Notes: generated from the letters alone by a model not told the origin. A stretch of DNA of 64,000 bases from Citromicrobium sp. JLT1363 (GCF_000186705.1 NZ_AEUE01000001.1:62001-126000), one strand, 5' to 3'; positions 17,601 to 28,415 are shown, numbered from the stretch's first letter. Translations and numbers: made by a program.

Positions 17601-19562
17601 ATGACTTCTCAACGTTACATCTCCACGATACTCGCTCTTCCGCTTCCATTGTTCATGGCCTCGCCGGCCCTTGCCGAGGATCAAGTCGCTCCGCAGGACG
17701 CGAACGAGATCGTGGTTACGGCTACGCGCAGTTCCAGCAGTGCGGAGAGTATCCCTGCCCGCGTCGATGTGGTCACCCGGGAGGATATCGAACTGAAGGG
17801 CCTTGTGACGGCCGCAGACGCCCTGAAATCGGTCCCCGGCTTGAGCGTTGTCCAGAGCGGCGGTGCAGGCTCGCTCACTTCGGTCTTTTCCCGCGGCACC
17901 AATTCCAAGCACACGCTGGCCCTGTATGACGGAATCCGGCTGAACGATGCGTCCACGCCCAACGGCCAGTTCAATTTCGGCTCGGATACGCTGGGCGATC
18001 TTGAGCGAATTGAGGTCCTGCGCGGCCCCGCCTCAGCCGTCTATGGTTCCGACGCGATCGGCGGTGTCATCAACTTCATTCCCCGCATCGGCGGCGCACG
18101 CCCCATCATCGCCTATGCCGAAGTGGCTGCCGGGAACCTGGATACCTATCGCGGTCTCGCCGGAGCGCGCGGTACCATGGGGGCCTTCTCCTATGGTCTC
18201 ACCGCCGAATACTTCGAGACCGGCGGTTTCAACAACGTGGCCGACCGCATCTCCGATAATCTGGGCGAACGCGATGGCAGCAACTTTGTAACGGTAACGG
18301 GCAATGGCGAGCTCGCGGTGACCAAGGGTCTCACGATTCGTGGTCTGGCGCGTTACCGCGAGGCGGAAAGCGATTTCGACGACGCCGCGCTGGACCGCAT
18401 CGGTCGGGGTGGGAAGGACCGATACTTCCTCTGGCGCATCGCCCCTCGACTGACCGCCATGAACGGACAGTATCAGGGCGATCTCGAGTTCGGGCAGGCC
18501 GACAACAAGCGGAGCGAGTGGGACAGGCCGGACGTCAACAATGAGTTTGGCGGCCCGGATTCGGAAGCCACGGGCCTGCGGACCTTCGCCGCATGGCGCA
18601 ACCGGATCGAACTGACACCGTCCGAAACCGTGTCGGGCTCTCTGTCTGCCGGGATCGAATGGCAGAAAGAAAAGATCACCACGGCCGGCGGCTACAACGA
18701 TCCACTCGCGCGATCGGAAGCGCTGACCGGCTTTTACGGGCTGGCGCAGCTGGCACTTGCGGAGCGGGTCGAACTCAGCGGATCGCTTCGCCATGACGAT
18801 CCGGAATTCTTCGACGCGGTCACCACCTGGAACGCCGGTGCGGTGCTCGACCTGCCGGAAATCGGCGGGCGCGCCTACATCTCTTACGGCACCTCGTTCA
18901 AGGCGCCGAGCTTGAGCGAACGCTTCGCCGAAAGCGCTTACAATGTGGGCAACCCAGACCTGAAGCCCGAACATGGCGAATCGTTCGAAGTCGGGCTGGA
19001 TGCGGGTGTCGGCATCGGGGCGGCGGGCTGGCTGGGTCTGACGGCCACCTATTTCGACACCACGATCCAAGACCTCATCGAATATGACTACGCGCTGCTG
19101 GCGAACATCAATGTCGGGCGCGCCAAGATTGACGGTTTCGAACTGGGGCTCAACGCCCAGGCCGCAGAGATCGTCGATCTGCAGGTCAACTATACGCGCA
19201 CCAACGCCTTCAACGACACAACCGGAGAGCGCTTGCTGCGCCGTCCCAAGCATGGCTGGACCGCAAGCCTGACGGTAAGCCCTGTCGAACGGCTCGCGCT
19301 ATCAGCCGACTATTTCCGCCGTGGCGTGCGGGAGGACGTGATCTACGCCCCGGGCAGCGATTTCGGGGCCGGTGGCGGCTATCTCGGCAACGGAACCGTG
19401 CCGGGCTACGATCTGGTCAACTTCTCGGCCCGTTACAGGCTGACCGAAGCGTTCGAGCTGTTCGCCAATCTGCGCAACGCCTTCGACGAGAAATACGAGG
19501 AACCCGACAGCTATCGCGGCGCGCCGCGCACCTGGACGGTCGGCGCGCGCGCGCATTTCTGA
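17601..19562 (+). CDS. TonB-dependent receptor, BtuB/siderophore type
   Basis: A 653-residue outer-membrane receptor. A signal peptide ends near ASPALA. A TonB-box-like stretch follows (NEIVVTATRS), then the plug domain (SIPARVDVVTREDIE, LKSVPGLSV, LERIEVLRGPASAVYGSDAIGGVIN), and a 22-strand-type barrel ending in TWTVGARAHF with the C-terminal Phe needed for outer-membrane insertion. The plug resembles BtuB, the cobalamin receptor, but the substrate cannot be read from sequence. It is the first gene of a run with a periplasmic phosphodiesterase, a b-type cytochrome and a second receptor. No cobalamin riboswitch is visible in the short upstream region, which argues against simple B12 control. 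Confidence 0.92.
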   Translation: MTSQRYISTILALPLPLFMASPALAEDQVAPQDANEIVVTATRSSSSAESIPARVDVVTREDIELKGLVTAADALKSVPGLSVVQSGGAGSLTSVFSRGTNSKHTLALYDGIRLNDASTPNGQFNFGSDTLGDLERIEVLRGPASAVYGSDAIGGVINFIPRIGGARPIIAYAEVAAGNLDTYRGLAGARGTMGAFSYGLTAEYFETGGFNNVADRISDNLGERDGSNFVTVTGNGELAVTKGLTIRGLARYREAESDFDDAALDRIGRGGKDRYFLWRIAPRLTAMNGQYQGDLEFGQADNKRSEWDRPDVNNEFGGPDSEATGLRTFAAWRNRIELTPSETVSGSLSAGIEWQKEKITTAGGYNDPLARSEALTGFYGLAQLALAERVELSGSLRHDDPEFFDAVTTWNAGAVLDLPEIGGRAYISYGTSFKAPSLSERFAESAYNVGNPDLKPEHGESFEVGLDAGVGIGAAGWLGLTATYFDTTIQDLIEYDYALLANINVGRAKIDGFELGLNAQAAEIVDLQVNYTRTNAFNDTTGERLLRRPKHGWTASLTVSPVERLALSADYFRRGVREDVIYAPGSDFGAGGGYLGNGTVPGYDLVNFSARYRLTEAFELFANLRNAFDEKYEEPDSYRGAPRTWTVGARAHF

Positions 19563-19613
19563 TCCCTCCATTCCCTCTCCTGGACTGTCCGAACCATTCG
19601 AAAGGTCTCTTCG

Positions 19614-20567
19614 ATGAGCCGTTTGCTTCTCAACACGCTGGTGGCAGCCTCGATCCTTGCCACCGGCACCCCGCTGTCGGCGCAACAGCCGCTGCCGGAA
19701 CCGCGCGTGCCTGTCTCCAACCCCTATGCAAGTGTGGCCGACCTGTTCGGCTGCCTGCGCGGCAAGGGCACGATGGCCAGCGCGCATCGCGGTGGCCCTG
19801 CCCCCGGCTATCCCGAGAACGCCATGGAAACCGTGGCCCACACGCTGGCAGCGCAGCCGGTTCTGTTTGAAAGCGACATCCGCCGCAGCCGCGATGGCGT
19901 GCTGCTGTTGATGCACGACGAAACACTCGACCGCACTACGACGGGGACCGGACCTGTCAGCGACCACGACTGGAGCAGCCTCCAGACCCTTTTCCTGGTC
20001 GACAATGATGGCAATGCCACCGACTTTCGCATTCCGCGTTTCGGCGACGCCATCGCCTGGACAAAGGGCCGCGCGCTGATGCTGGCCGAAGTCAAGGACA
20101 GCAGCGCGCTGCCGCAGGTGGTGCGCGAAATCCAGCAGGCCGAGGCCCAGCCGCATGTCATGCTGCTGGTAAACAGCCTGGAAGACGCCGCCCGTGTCCA
20201 CGAACTGGATCCTGCCATCACGATGACGCTGGCGGTGGAAGAGCTCGAGGCGCTCGACGCCTATGCCGAGGCCGGTATCGATCTGACGCGCGTGATCGCG
20301 TGGAACGGCATCGGCAAGCGGGATCGCGAAACCTGGCACGCCATCCATGATCGCGGGCTGACGCTTGCCTATGGCACGCTGTGGTACATCGACACCACGA
20401 TCATCAATCTCGAGCTGGAGGGGATATACGCCGAGCTTGCCGAGGACGGTGTGGACCTGATGGCCACCGACCGCCCGATCGAAGCGACCGAGGAAATCGC
20501 CAGCGTTCGTCCCATCGTGCCTGCCCTGCGGCAATGCAACGCCGTGCCCTCCGGCGCGGCACGATGA
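19614..20567 (+). CDS. Periplasmic glycerophosphodiester phosphodiesterase family protein
   Basis: A 317-residue protein with a signal peptide (cleavage near LSAQQP). The GDPD catalytic pattern is present: SAHRGG with PEN shortly after, FESDIRRSRDGVLLLMHDETLDRTTTG (the Glu, Asp and His that bind metal and act in catalysis), AEVK in the middle and MATDRPIEA at the end. The family cleaves glycerophosphodiesters to glycerol-3-phosphate and an alcohol. Export suggests it works on periplasmic substrates, perhaps after uptake by the receptors on either side. It begins 51 bases after the first receptor and its stop overlaps the cytochrome gene (ATGA). Confidence 0.9.
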   Translation: MSRLLLNTLVAASILATGTPLSAQQPLPEPRVPVSNPYASVADLFGCLRGKGTMASAHRGGPAPGYPENAMETVAHTLAAQPVLFESDIRRSRDGVLLLMHDETLDRTTTGTGPVSDHDWSSLQTLFLVDNDGNATDFRIPRFGDAIAWTKGRALMLAEVKDSSALPQVVREIQQAEAQPHVMLLVNSLEDAARVHELDPAITMTLAVEELEALDAYAEAGIDLTRVIAWNGIGKRDRETWHAIHDRGLTLAYGTLWYIDTTIINLELEGIYAELAEDGVDLMATDRPIEATEEIASVRPIVPALRQCNAVPSGAAR

Positions 20568-21130
20568 CGATTGCCGTCCCCACGCGATGGCCAGTGCTTG
20601 TGGCCATGCTTCACTGGAGCACGGCGGCGCTGGCGCTCGCAACCGCAGGCTATGCCATCTATCTCCTGTCTCCACCGGACTGGAGCCAGCCCTATATTGA
20701 TCGCTACATGGCGGGCATCGGCCTCCACAAGGCGGGCGGGCTGATCGTGCTCACGCTGGCGCTTTGCTGGGTCGCATGCCGCATGGTGACGCCCCGCCCT
20801 CCACTGGCGGTGCACGGGGGCATGCGCCGCTTCGTGCTGGGCGTTCACGCCGTGCTGATGGCGCTGGTCATTTTATTGCCCTTGAGCGGCTATGCGATGG
20901 ACGGCTTTGCCGGCCATGGCCTGGCATTGCCTGGAAACCTGGCTGTACCGCCGCTTCTGCCGCGCAGCGACGCCGCCGCGACTTTCCTTTCCTATCCCCA
21001 CAAATGGGCCGGCTACGCGCTGCTCGGCCTTGTCGCGCTGCATATCGCCGGAGCGCTGCGCCATGTCGTGGACACCGAAAAAGGCGACGTGCTGCTGGCC
21101 ATGATGCCCTGGGCATCCGCGCGAAGGTGA
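20564..21130 (+). CDS. Cytochrome b561 family membrane protein
   Basis: A 188-residue, four-helix membrane protein. Histidines suited to bind two b hemes occur in MLHWSTAAL, GLHKAGGL, GVHAVLMAL and ALHIAGALRH, the usual arrangement of bacterial cytochrome b561. The start is the ATG overlapping the GDPD stop; an in-frame extension to 20381 lies within the GDPD gene and is rejected. Bacterial b561 proteins move electrons between quinol and periplasmic acceptors. Inside an uptake operon it may reduce a transported compound or metal, which is inference. The next gene starts seven bases later. Confidence 0.88.
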   Translation: MTIAVPTRWPVLVAMLHWSTAALALATAGYAIYLLSPPDWSQPYIDRYMAGIGLHKAGGLIVLTLALCWVACRMVTPRPPLAVHGGMRRFVLGVHAVLMALVILLPLSGYAMDGFAGHGLALPGNLAVPPLLPRSDAAATFLSYPHKWAGYALLGLVALHIAGALRHVVDTEKGDVLLAMMPWASARR

Positions 21131-21137
21131 CCGTTCC

Positions 21138-23183
21138 TTGAATACTGCAAAACGCCACCATTTCCGTTGCCGGTCGCTTGCCTGCATCTTCCTGTTCTGC
21201 CTGTCGTCCTCCCCCGCATCGGGACAGAGCACCATGCAGGGAGATACGAACGACCTGGTGTTCGAGCCCGCCTATTTCCGCGACGCCAACCCAGCCACGG
21301 CGCTCGACATGGTCCAGCGTGTGCCCGGCTTCACGATTGATGGCGGGGATGCTGTGCGCGGCTATGCGGGCGGCGCTGGCAATGTGCTGATCGATGGCGC
21401 CCGCCCGTCGACCAAGAACATTACCCTGACCGCGGTTCTGCAGGCCATCCCGGCCAGTCAGGTGGAACGGATCGAACTGATCCGGGGCGAACGCCCCGGC
21501 ATAGACCGGCAGGGCGCGCAATTGCTGGTCAATGTCGTGCGCAAACAGGAACAGAGCGCCACCCGCAGCTACACCCTGTCAGGCTATGCCTATCCGGACG
21601 GGATAGTACGTCCTTCGCTGCGCTTCGAAACCTCGCGTCGTACCGGCTCGGGCGGCTGGGAAGGCTCCCTGCTGCTGTCGACCAACCAGGACGAGAGTGG
21701 AACAGGCACCCGTCTCAGGCGCGATGCGCAGGGCCAGGAAATCGAACGCGCCGATATCGCCATCGATTCCCCGATCAAGGGCGGCGAAGCGCGGCTGGCG
21801 GGGGATTTCCCCTTCGCCGGCGGCACGCTGCGAGGCAATGGATCGCTCACCTATCAGGACTATCGCACGCACGAACGCCTTTCCTTCGCAACAGGCCCGT
21901 TTGGCGGGACTGAGGCGCGCATCGATGACCGCATCGAGACCGTGAGTGGCGAACTGGGCGCAGAATGGACGCGACAGTTCGGCAAGGCCCTGACCAGCAA
22001 GGTCTTGCTGCTGGGCACGCGCAAGGACACCGCGATCCGATCCGCCAGCGACGAAGGCGGTGTAACCAGCGATTTCGCGAGCGATAGCCTGGCAGATGAG
22101 CGGATCCTGCGCATTGCGTTCGACCGTCCATCGGACGATGGGCTGGGCTGGGAGGCAGGTGGCGAAATTGCCTACAACAGCCTGGGCAGCCGCGCGGGGC
22201 TGACACTGGACGGTCTGCCCTTTGCCCTTCCCAATTCCAACGTCATCGTCACCGAATGGCGCGGCGATCTGTTCGGCCGGATCAAATGGCAACTCACCCC
22301 TGCATTTCAGGCAGAAGGCACGATCCGGGCAGAGCAATCCGCGCTGCGACAGCGGGACCGAAGCAATGGCGAAAGCTATGGCCGCGACTTTACCTATGTG
22401 AAGCCGAAGCTGGCGCTGCAATGGGATATTGGTGCGCGCGACCAGCTGCGCCTGCGCGCGGAACGAGAGGTAAGCCAGCTCGACTTCAGCGATTTCGCCA
22501 GCACGGCCTCGCTCATCGAAGGCACAATCGATGCAGGCAATGCCGATCTGAAACCAGAGACAGCCTGGATTCTTGAGGCAGCGTGGGAACGGCGCTTCAT
22601 CCGCGACGGCGCCGTCACCATGACGCTACGCCATGACCGGATCGACAACGTGCTGGACCGCGTAGCCATCGGCACGCTCGATGCTCCGGGCAACATCGGC
22701 AGAGGGACCGTCAACGCAGCCGCGCTGGGGCTGAGCTGGCCGCTGGATTCGCTCGGCCTGCAGGGAGGTCGGGTGAATTTCGACGGCGAATGGCGTCACA
22801 GCACCGTTCGCGACCCTATCACCGGGAACAAGCGCAGTATCACGGCCAAGGCGCCCTTCGCTGGCGAATTCCACGCGACGCTCGATCGGCCGGAGCTCAA
22901 ATCGACCTTCACTCTCGACGTCTATTTTGGTCAGGAACTGACCTATAGCCGCATCGATGAGGTGCGCCGGACAAACGCCCAACCCTATGTCAGCCTTAAA
23001 TGGACGTACCGGCCAAACACACGTCTGACGCTCGAGGCCAGCGCGGAGAACATCCTGTCACGCAGGCGCGACCGTGATCGCAGCCTGTACGACGGCCCCC
23101 GCGACAGCGGCGATCTGCTGTTCGAGGAAAGCCGGTCCTTCCGCTCCAGACCGGGCCTGTTCCTGTCCCTGCGCTATCAATAG
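21138..23183 (+). CDS. Second TonB-dependent receptor-like outer-membrane protein
   Basis: A 681-residue outer-membrane protein with a TTG start seven bases after the cytochrome stop. The start is chosen because it gives a proper signal peptide (CIFLFCLSSSPASGQ). The plug-like domain is present (DMVQRVPGFTIDGGDAVRG, VLIDGARPSTKN, IPASQVERIELIRG), followed by a long beta-barrel ending in FLSLRYQ. The plug is short and I see no clear TonB box. This fits the divergent outer-membrane beta-barrel subfamily common in Sphingomonads rather than classical siderophore receptors. Substrate unknown; operon membership suggests it works with the first receptor. Confidence 0.85.
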   Translation: MNTAKRHHFRCRSLACIFLFCLSSSPASGQSTMQGDTNDLVFEPAYFRDANPATALDMVQRVPGFTIDGGDAVRGYAGGAGNVLIDGARPSTKNITLTAVLQAIPASQVERIELIRGERPGIDRQGAQLLVNVVRKQEQSATRSYTLSGYAYPDGIVRPSLRFETSRRTGSGGWEGSLLLSTNQDESGTGTRLRRDAQGQEIERADIAIDSPIKGGEARLAGDFPFAGGTLRGNGSLTYQDYRTHERLSFATGPFGGTEARIDDRIETVSGELGAEWTRQFGKALTSKVLLLGTRKDTAIRSASDEGGVTSDFASDSLADERILRIAFDRPSDDGLGWEAGGEIAYNSLGSRAGLTLDGLPFALPNSNVIVTEWRGDLFGRIKWQLTPAFQAEGTIRAEQSALRQRDRSNGESYGRDFTYVKPKLALQWDIGARDQLRLRAEREVSQLDFSDFASTASLIEGTIDAGNADLKPETAWILEAAWERRFIRDGAVTMTLRHDRIDNVLDRVAIGTLDAPGNIGRGTVNAAALGLSWPLDSLGLQGGRVNFDGEWRHSTVRDPITGNKRSITAKAPFAGEFHATLDRPELKSTFTLDVYFGQELTYSRIDEVRRTNAQPYVSLKWTYRPNTRLTLEASAENILSRRRDRDRSLYDGPRDSGDLLFEESRSFRSRPGLFLSLRYQ

Positions 23184-23199
23184 GCGGCAGCGGCGCCGT

Positions 23200-23224
23200 C
23201 CCCGTCTGCCTCTAGCCGACGGGG
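23200..23224. terminator. Hairpin between convergent genes, possible shared terminator
   Basis: The 7-base stem CCCCGTC/GACGGGG with an 11-base loop lies between the stops of the receptor gene and the convergent DUF2141 gene. Only a short T stretch follows, so termination strength is uncertain. Confidence 0.45.
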
Positions 23225-23276
23225 TTCTGCCACCGGCCAAGGCAGCCGAGCGATCGGTTCGCGGCCCGCGGATCGA

Positions 23277-23780
23277 TCAGAGGTAACGCATCCGCATCGT
23301 CACGTTGGTGACGCCCGAGCCGACGGTGAAGGTCGCCTTCTTCACGCTCGGCTTGCCGAGATTGAAGATGTTGATCGGCGGATCGTTCGACATGGCGGCG
23401 CCGTCGATCGTGATATCGTCCTCGTCGTTTCCGTTCTTGTCGTGCCTTGCGCCAAGCGCGTATTCACCCGGCGCGTCGACAGGGATGCAGAACGTCATCG
23501 TGCCCGCCTTGGCCGGAATGTCGATCCGCTTGAGCCAGCGGCCCTTCTTCAGCCAGTCGGACTTTTTCGCGTAATAGCTGTGCAGACGAACCTTGCCGGT
23601 GCTCGACTTGATGTCCGTGATGGTGACGCGGATGGCCGGCCCCTTGCCGGGGGCGCAGTTCGCAAGGTTGTTCGATATTCTCTGTTCGTACTGCGCCTGG
23701 CTGGCGACGGGCATGGCGACCATTCCGCTCGCCAGAAGCCCCAGTGCAAGCCGCCGTGCAGCCTTCTTGCTCATAATCAT
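23277..23780 (-). CDS. Exported DUF2141 family protein
   Basis: A 167-residue protein with a signal peptide (cleavage near ASQAQ). The mature part reads IRVTITDIKSSTGKVRLHSYYAK, then FCIPVDAPGEYALGARHDKNGNDEDD and PPINIFNLGKPSVKKATF, the pattern of the DUF2141 family, a beta-sandwich protein of unknown function in the bacterial envelope. It is a single gene, convergent with the receptor operon. An ATG two codons downstream (23774) is an equally possible start. Confidence 0.82.
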   Translation of the reverse strand: MIMSKKAARRLALGLLASGMVAMPVASQAQYEQRISNNLANCAPGKGPAIRVTITDIKSSTGKVRLHSYYAKKSDWLKKGRWLKRIDIPAKAGTMTFCIPVDAPGEYALGARHDKNGNDEDDITIDGAAMSNDPPINIFNLGKPSVKKATFTVGSGVTNVTMRMRYL

Positions 23781-24038
23781 GTTCGGATGCCCGTTATTGC
23801 TGATCGGTCGAAAAATCGGGGCGGGCCTGTGTACGGCGGCGCCCTGTTGGACATGGAATATGGGATCTTACGCTGAATTCCTCCTGAATTTGGTGCGACT
23901 CGCCGGAAAACCGGCATCGCGGTGCTTGCCTTCCGGGGAAAACACGCGCGCGGCTGTCTCAATCCGATTCGCAAAGCGCTAAGGGAGCCAATCCGGCCCC
24001 GGCCGATTACGTCCTCCGCTTGCGAAGTGCTGTTGCGA

Positions 24039-24707
24039 ATGACCACGCCGCTGATTGCTCCTTCGATCCTTTCCGCCGACTTCGCACGGCTGGGGGAAGA
24101 GGTGCGCGGCGTCGATGCGGCAGGCGCGGACTGGATTCATGTGGACGTGATGGACGGGCATTTCGTGCCCAACCTCACCATTGGCCCGGCGGTGGTCAAG
24201 GCGCTGCGCCCGCACAGCGACAAGCCGTTCGACGTGCATCTGATGGTCAGCCCGGTCGATCAGTGGCTGGAAGCCTTTGCCGATGCCGGTGCGGACCACA
24301 TCACGATCCACCCCGAAGCGGGGCCGCACACGCACCGCACGCTGCAGACGATCCGTTCGCTGGGCAAGAAGGCGGGGGTCGTGCTGAACCCCGGAACGCC
24401 CGAAAGCGTGCTCGAATACCTGATCGACATGGTCGATCTGGTGCTGGTGATGAGCGTCAATCCCGGTTTCGGCGGGCAGAGCTTCATCGACAGCCAGCTG
24501 CGCAAGATCGAGGCGATCCGCAAAATGATCGACGCGACCGGGCGCGACATCTTTCTGGAAGTGGATGGCGGGGTGGATGCGCAGACCGCGCCCCGCTGCA
24601 TTGCCGCGGGGGCGGACGTGCTGGTGGCGGGCTCGGCCACGTTCAGGGGCGGGCCGGAACGCTACGCCGCCAATATCGCGAGCCTCAAGGGGAAAGCCGG
24701 GAAATGA
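24039..24707 (+). CDS. rpe: Ribulose-phosphate 3-epimerase
   Basis: A 222-residue TIM-barrel enzyme that interconverts ribulose-5-phosphate and xylulose-5-phosphate in the pentose phosphate pathway. The family landmarks are all present: [12 protein letters not shown] at the start, [19 protein letters not shown] with metal-binding His and Asp, [25 protein letters not shown], and EVDGGV near the end with the phosphate-binding loop VLVAGSATF. The ATG at 24039 is chosen because the longer frame upstream (to 23922) adds residues foreign to the family. The stop overlaps the next start as ATGA. Confidence 0.97.
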   Translation: MTTPLIAPSILSADFARLGEEVRGVDAAGADWIHVDVMDGHFVPNLTIGPAVVKALRPHSDKPFDVHLMVSPVDQWLEAFADAGADHITIHPEAGPHTHRTLQTIRSLGKKAGVVLNPGTPESVLEYLIDMVDLVLVMSVNPGFGGQSFIDSQLRKIEAIRKMIDATGRDIFLEVDGGVDAQTAPRCIAAGADVLVAGSATFRGGPERYAANIASLKGKAGK

Positions 24708-26689
24708 CGGATTCGATTGGGCCAGATCCGGTCGCAGGTGGGACGGTTGGCGACGATGCGGACGATGCGCCCGATCGCACTGTTCTCGACAGGGAAGAGC
24801 GTGCAGCGCGCCAGCTTATCATGACGCTGGGCAGCAAGCCGGAACCGACCGCGCTGAGCAAGGAGGAAGCTGCGCGCGAAGGGGCCGCGCACGAAGGGGA
24901 CGCGCGTGAACAAGCCGCTCCGCTGCCGACGCCGCGCGTTGAAAAGACTGCGCCCGAAGTCGAGGTGCTGGCACCCTCGCGCGCGCTGGTGCCGCAGGAA
25001 ATCGGCGCGCCCCGGGTGAGCCCGGTGGAGCGGCTGGTGCGCATGGCCTATACTGCGGGCGTTCGCGGACGGCTGATCACCTCGCCGCTGGGCAAGCCGG
25101 CCAAGCGCCGCGTGCTCGCCACCGTCACCCCGCCGCTGGCCGGAGAGCGGGCTGCCGGGATGGCGCTGCGGGCCGGGCACTTCCTGGTCCAGGGGATCAA
25201 GCTGCCGATCTCTCAGCTCGACTTCGCGCCGGGGTCCGCACGCCCTGCGCCGCCGATCGAGCGCCATGTGCATTCCTATGCCTGGCTGCGCGATCTCGCG
25301 GGCTCTGGCGCAAGGCCGCAGGTGGAAGCGACCGCGCTGCGCATCCACCGCCTTTGGCTCGACGCGCATCCGCTGCCCGGCAAGGGCCCGGCGTGGGAGG
25401 TGGAGGCCAGCGCGAAACGCATGCTTGCCTGGCTGGTCCATGCGCCGCTGATCCTGTCCAACAAGGCGGTGCGCGGGCGCACGCTGGCCGCACTGGACAA
25501 GGCGGCGCGCTGGCTCGACGGGGCGGTATCCAAGGCGCCGGACAAGCAGGCCGAGGTGTTCGGCTGGGGTGCGCTGGTCGCGGCCGGGCTGCTTTTGCCC
25601 GAAGGCAAGCCGCGCCGCCTGTTCGCCGAAGCCGGTCTGTCGCGCGCGCTCGGCGATTTCGTGGGCGAGGATGGGGGCATCCAGTCGCGCAGCCCGCTGG
25701 GGCAGATGGAGCTGCTCGAACTGCTGACCGAACTGGTAGCCTGCTACCGCGCGACCAATACCGAACCGCCCAAGTTCATCGGTGCGGTGTCCGAACTGAT
25801 CGTGCCGCCGCTGCTCGCGGTGATGCATGGCGAGGGCGGGATGGGCAACTGGCAGGGCGCAGGGGCCGTGACGGCGGATCGGGTCGCCACGCTCATCAAG
25901 GCCAGCGGCGTGCGCACACGCCCGCTCAAGGAACCGCGCGGCTGGGGCTATCACCGGGCGAGCGCGGGCAAGACCGTGCTGCAATTCGACGCCGCACCGC
26001 CGCCGCTGGCGCGCTACGCACGATCCGGCTGCGCCTCCACGCTGGCCTTCGAGCTGTCCGCCCACGGCCAGCGGATCATCGTCAATTGCGGCGGGGCTGC
26101 CTGGGCAGGCGGACAGGTTCCGGCGCGGATCGAACAGGGCCTGCGCGCCACTGCGGCGCACTCCACGCTGGTGCTCGAAGACGTCAACTCCACCGCAATC
26201 CTCATCAAGGGCAAGCTGGGCGCCGGGGTGGGCGAGGTCGAGGTCGACCGGCGCACCGTTGGCGGCAAGCGCGGCGGGGCGACCCGTCTGGAAGCGAGCC
26301 ATGATGGCTATGCCGGCCGTTTCGGCCTCAACCACCGCCGCGTGCTGGTGCTGCGCGAGGATGGCACGGAACTGGCGGGCGAGGATGTGCTGCTGCCCGC
26401 GAGCAAGCGCGGCAAGCGCGGCAAGGTAGGCTACGCGATCCGCTTCCACCTCGGCCCGGGCATCGCCGCGCGCCTTTCCGAAGACCGCAAGGGCGCAGGT
26501 TTGGCTCTGCCCGACGGAACGCACTGGCAATTCCGGGTCGCGGGCGAATATACGGGCACGCTTTCGGTAGAGGACAGCCTCTTCGTCGATGGCGAGGGGC
26601 GGCCGCAGCCGATCCAGCAGCTCGTTTTGCAGGGCATGGCACCGCGCAGTGGCGGCAGCTTTGCCTGGCTGTTCAAGAAGATGGGATAG
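24704..26689 (+). CDS. Heparinase II/III family protein
   Basis: A 661-residue protein. An N-terminal, charged, low-complexity stretch (about 1–110, rich in Ala, Glu and Arg) precedes an alpha-helical toroid and a C-terminal beta domain. The beta domain holds the recognisable heparinase segment [19 protein letters not shown], then [10 protein letters not shown] and [16 protein letters not shown]. Such proteins sit between rpe and purH in many Sphingomonads and are predicted to degrade or modify an acidic polysaccharide. I see no signal peptide, so it may act inside the cell, or the true start may differ. A longer frame upstream overlaps rpe and is rejected in favour of the ATGA-coupled start. 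Confidence 0.82.
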   Translation: MTDSIGPDPVAGGTVGDDADDAPDRTVLDREERAARQLIMTLGSKPEPTALSKEEAAREGAAHEGDAREQAAPLPTPRVEKTAPEVEVLAPSRALVPQEIGAPRVSPVERLVRMAYTAGVRGRLITSPLGKPAKRRVLATVTPPLAGERAAGMALRAGHFLVQGIKLPISQLDFAPGSARPAPPIERHVHSYAWLRDLAGSGARPQVEATALRIHRLWLDAHPLPGKGPAWEVEASAKRMLAWLVHAPLILSNKAVRGRTLAALDKAARWLDGAVSKAPDKQAEVFGWGALVAAGLLLPEGKPRRLFAEAGLSRALGDFVGEDGGIQSRSPLGQMELLELLTELVACYRATNTEPPKFIGAVSELIVPPLLAVMHGEGGMGNWQGAGAVTADRVATLIKASGVRTRPLKEPRGWGYHRASAGKTVLQFDAAPPPLARYARSGCASTLAFELSAHGQRIIVNCGGAAWAGGQVPARIEQGLRATAAHSTLVLEDVNSTAILIKGKLGAGVGEVEVDRRTVGGKRGGATRLEASHDGYAGRFGLNHRRVLVLREDGTELAGEDVLLPASKRGKRGKVGYAIRFHLGPGIAARLSEDRKGAGLALPDGTHWQFRVAGEYTGTLSVEDSLFVDGEGRPQPIQQLVLQGMAPRSGGSFAWLFKKMG

Positions 26690-26693
26690 AATT

Positions 26694-28283
26694 TTGACCG
26701 ACATGCCGATCCGCAGGGCCCTCCTTTCCGTATCGGACAAGGAGGGATTGGCGCAGCTTGGCCGCGCGCTGGCCGACCGTGGCGTCGAGCTGGTCTCCAC
26801 CGGTGGCACCGCAAAGGCGCTGCGCGAGGCGGGGCTCGAGGTGCGCGACGTATCCGACCTCACCGGCTTTCCGGAGATGATGGACGGGCGCGTGAAGACG
26901 CTGCATCCCAAGGTGCACGGCGGGCTGCTCGCGCTGCGCGACAAGGACGATCATGTCGCCTCGATGGAGGAGCATGCCATCGGCGCGATCGATCTGGTGG
27001 TGGTCAATCTCTATCCGTTCGAAGCGACCGTGGCGAAGGGTGCCGAGCGCGCCGAGATCATCGAGAATATCGATATCGGCGGGCCCAGCATGGTTCGTTC
27101 GGCAGCGAAGAACCACCAGTTCGTCACCATCCTCACCGATCCGGCGGATTACGGCGCGCTCATCGAGGAGTTGAAGCAGGCCGAGGGAGCGACCAGCCTC
27201 GACTTCCGCCGCAAGATGGCGGCCAAGGCCTTTGCCGCCACCGCCGCCTATGACGGCGCGATCAGCCAGTGGTTCGCCTTTGCCGATCAGCAGCAGCAGT
27301 TTCCCGACTATCTCTCGGTCGGTGGCAAGGCCCCCACCGTGCTGCGCTATGGCGAGAACCCGCACCAGCAGGCGGCGCTTTACACGCCCGCCGGCCCGCA
27401 CGCGCGCGGGATCGCGCAGGCCGAGCAGCTGCAGGGCAAGGAACTGAGCTACAACAATTACAACGATGCCGACGCCGCGCTGGAGCTGTGCGCCGAATTC
27501 GCGGGCGAGGAGCCGGCGGTGGTCATCGTCAAGCACGCCAACCCCTGCGGCGTGGCGCAATCGGGCACGCTGATCGAAGCCTGGAACGCGGCGCTGGCGT
27601 GCGACAGCGTGTCTGCCTTCGGCGGGATCGTGGCGGTCAATCGCGAACTCGACGGCGAGACCGCGCGCGCGATCTGCGAGATCTTCACCGAGGTCGTGAT
27701 CGCGCCCAGCGTTTCGGACGAGGCGCGCGAGGCGTTTGCGAAGAAGAAGAACCTGCGCTTGCTGACCGTGGGCGACCTGCCCGATCCGCGCCGGGCTGGC
27801 CTTTCGGTCAAGCCGATCACCGGTGGACTGCTGGTCCAGAGCCGCGACAGCGCGACGATCGCGCGCAGCGATCTGAAGGTGGTCACGAAGCGCGAACCGA
27901 GCGAGCAGGAACTGCGCGATTGCCTGTTCGCGTGGACCGTCGCCCGGCACGTGAAATCCAACGCGATCGTCTATGCGAGGGAGGGCGCGACCGCCGGGAT
28001 CGGCGCGGGCCAGATGAACCGCCGCGACTCCAGCCGCATCGCCGCGATCAAGGCGGCCGAAGCGGCGGAGAAATACGGTTGGGCGGAGCCCCGCACGGTC
28101 GGCAGCGCGGTCGCTTCCGACGCGTTCTTCCCCTTCGCCGACGGCCTGCTGGCAGCGGCGGAAGCGGGCGCGACGGCCGTCATCCAGCCGGGCGGATCGA
28201 TGCGCGATTCCGAAGTCATCGACGCCGCGAACGAGGCGGGGCTGGCGATGGTCTTCACCGGAATGCGCCACTTCCGGCACTGA
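26694..28283 (+). CDS. purH: Bifunctional AICAR transformylase/IMP cyclohydrolase
   Basis: A ~529-residue enzyme for the last two steps of IMP synthesis. The N-terminal cyclohydrolase begins [13 protein letters not shown] and contains [16 protein letters not shown] and [16 protein letters not shown]. The transformylase domain has [26 protein letters not shown] and [10 protein letters not shown], and ends with [13 protein letters not shown] chose the TTG at 26694 because it gives the family-like start [12 protein letters not shown] and lies at better spacing from a GGGA stretch; the ATG at 26703 is the alternative. It follows the heparinase-like gene after four bases and probably shares its transcript. 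Confidence 0.96.
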   Translation: MTDMPIRRALLSVSDKEGLAQLGRALADRGVELVSTGGTAKALREAGLEVRDVSDLTGFPEMMDGRVKTLHPKVHGGLLALRDKDDHVASMEEHAIGAIDLVVVNLYPFEATVAKGAERAEIIENIDIGGPSMVRSAAKNHQFVTILTDPADYGALIEELKQAEGATSLDFRRKMAAKAFAATAAYDGAISQWFAFADQQQQFPDYLSVGGKAPTVLRYGENPHQQAALYTPAGPHARGIAQAEQLQGKELSYNNYNDADAALELCAEFAGEEPAVVIVKHANPCGVAQSGTLIEAWNAALACDSVSAFGGIVAVNRELDGETARAICEIFTEVVIAPSVSDEAREAFAKKKNLRLLTVGDLPDPRRAGLSVKPITGGLLVQSRDSATIARSDLKVVTKREPSEQELRDCLFAWTVARHVKSNAIVYAREGATAGIGAGQMNRRDSSRIAAIKAAEAAEKYGWAEPRTVGSAVASDAFFPFADGLLAAAEAGATAVIQPGGSMRDSEVIDAANEAGLAMVFTGMRHFRH

Positions 28284-28415
28284 TTCGGCCACCTGTGACG
28301 TAGCCGACCCCGGCGCATGCACGGATCGGCGGGTGTGTACGAGAAATTCACTGCCGAGAAAGCGGGCGCACTCCATATCGGGTGCACAGCAACGCATTTC
28401 GCCAGAGAATCACCC

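Noticed and set aside
24662-26944. Long minus-strand frame (760 codons) across the heparinase-like gene and purH
   Set aside because: Antisense artefact of two well-supported plus-strand genes.
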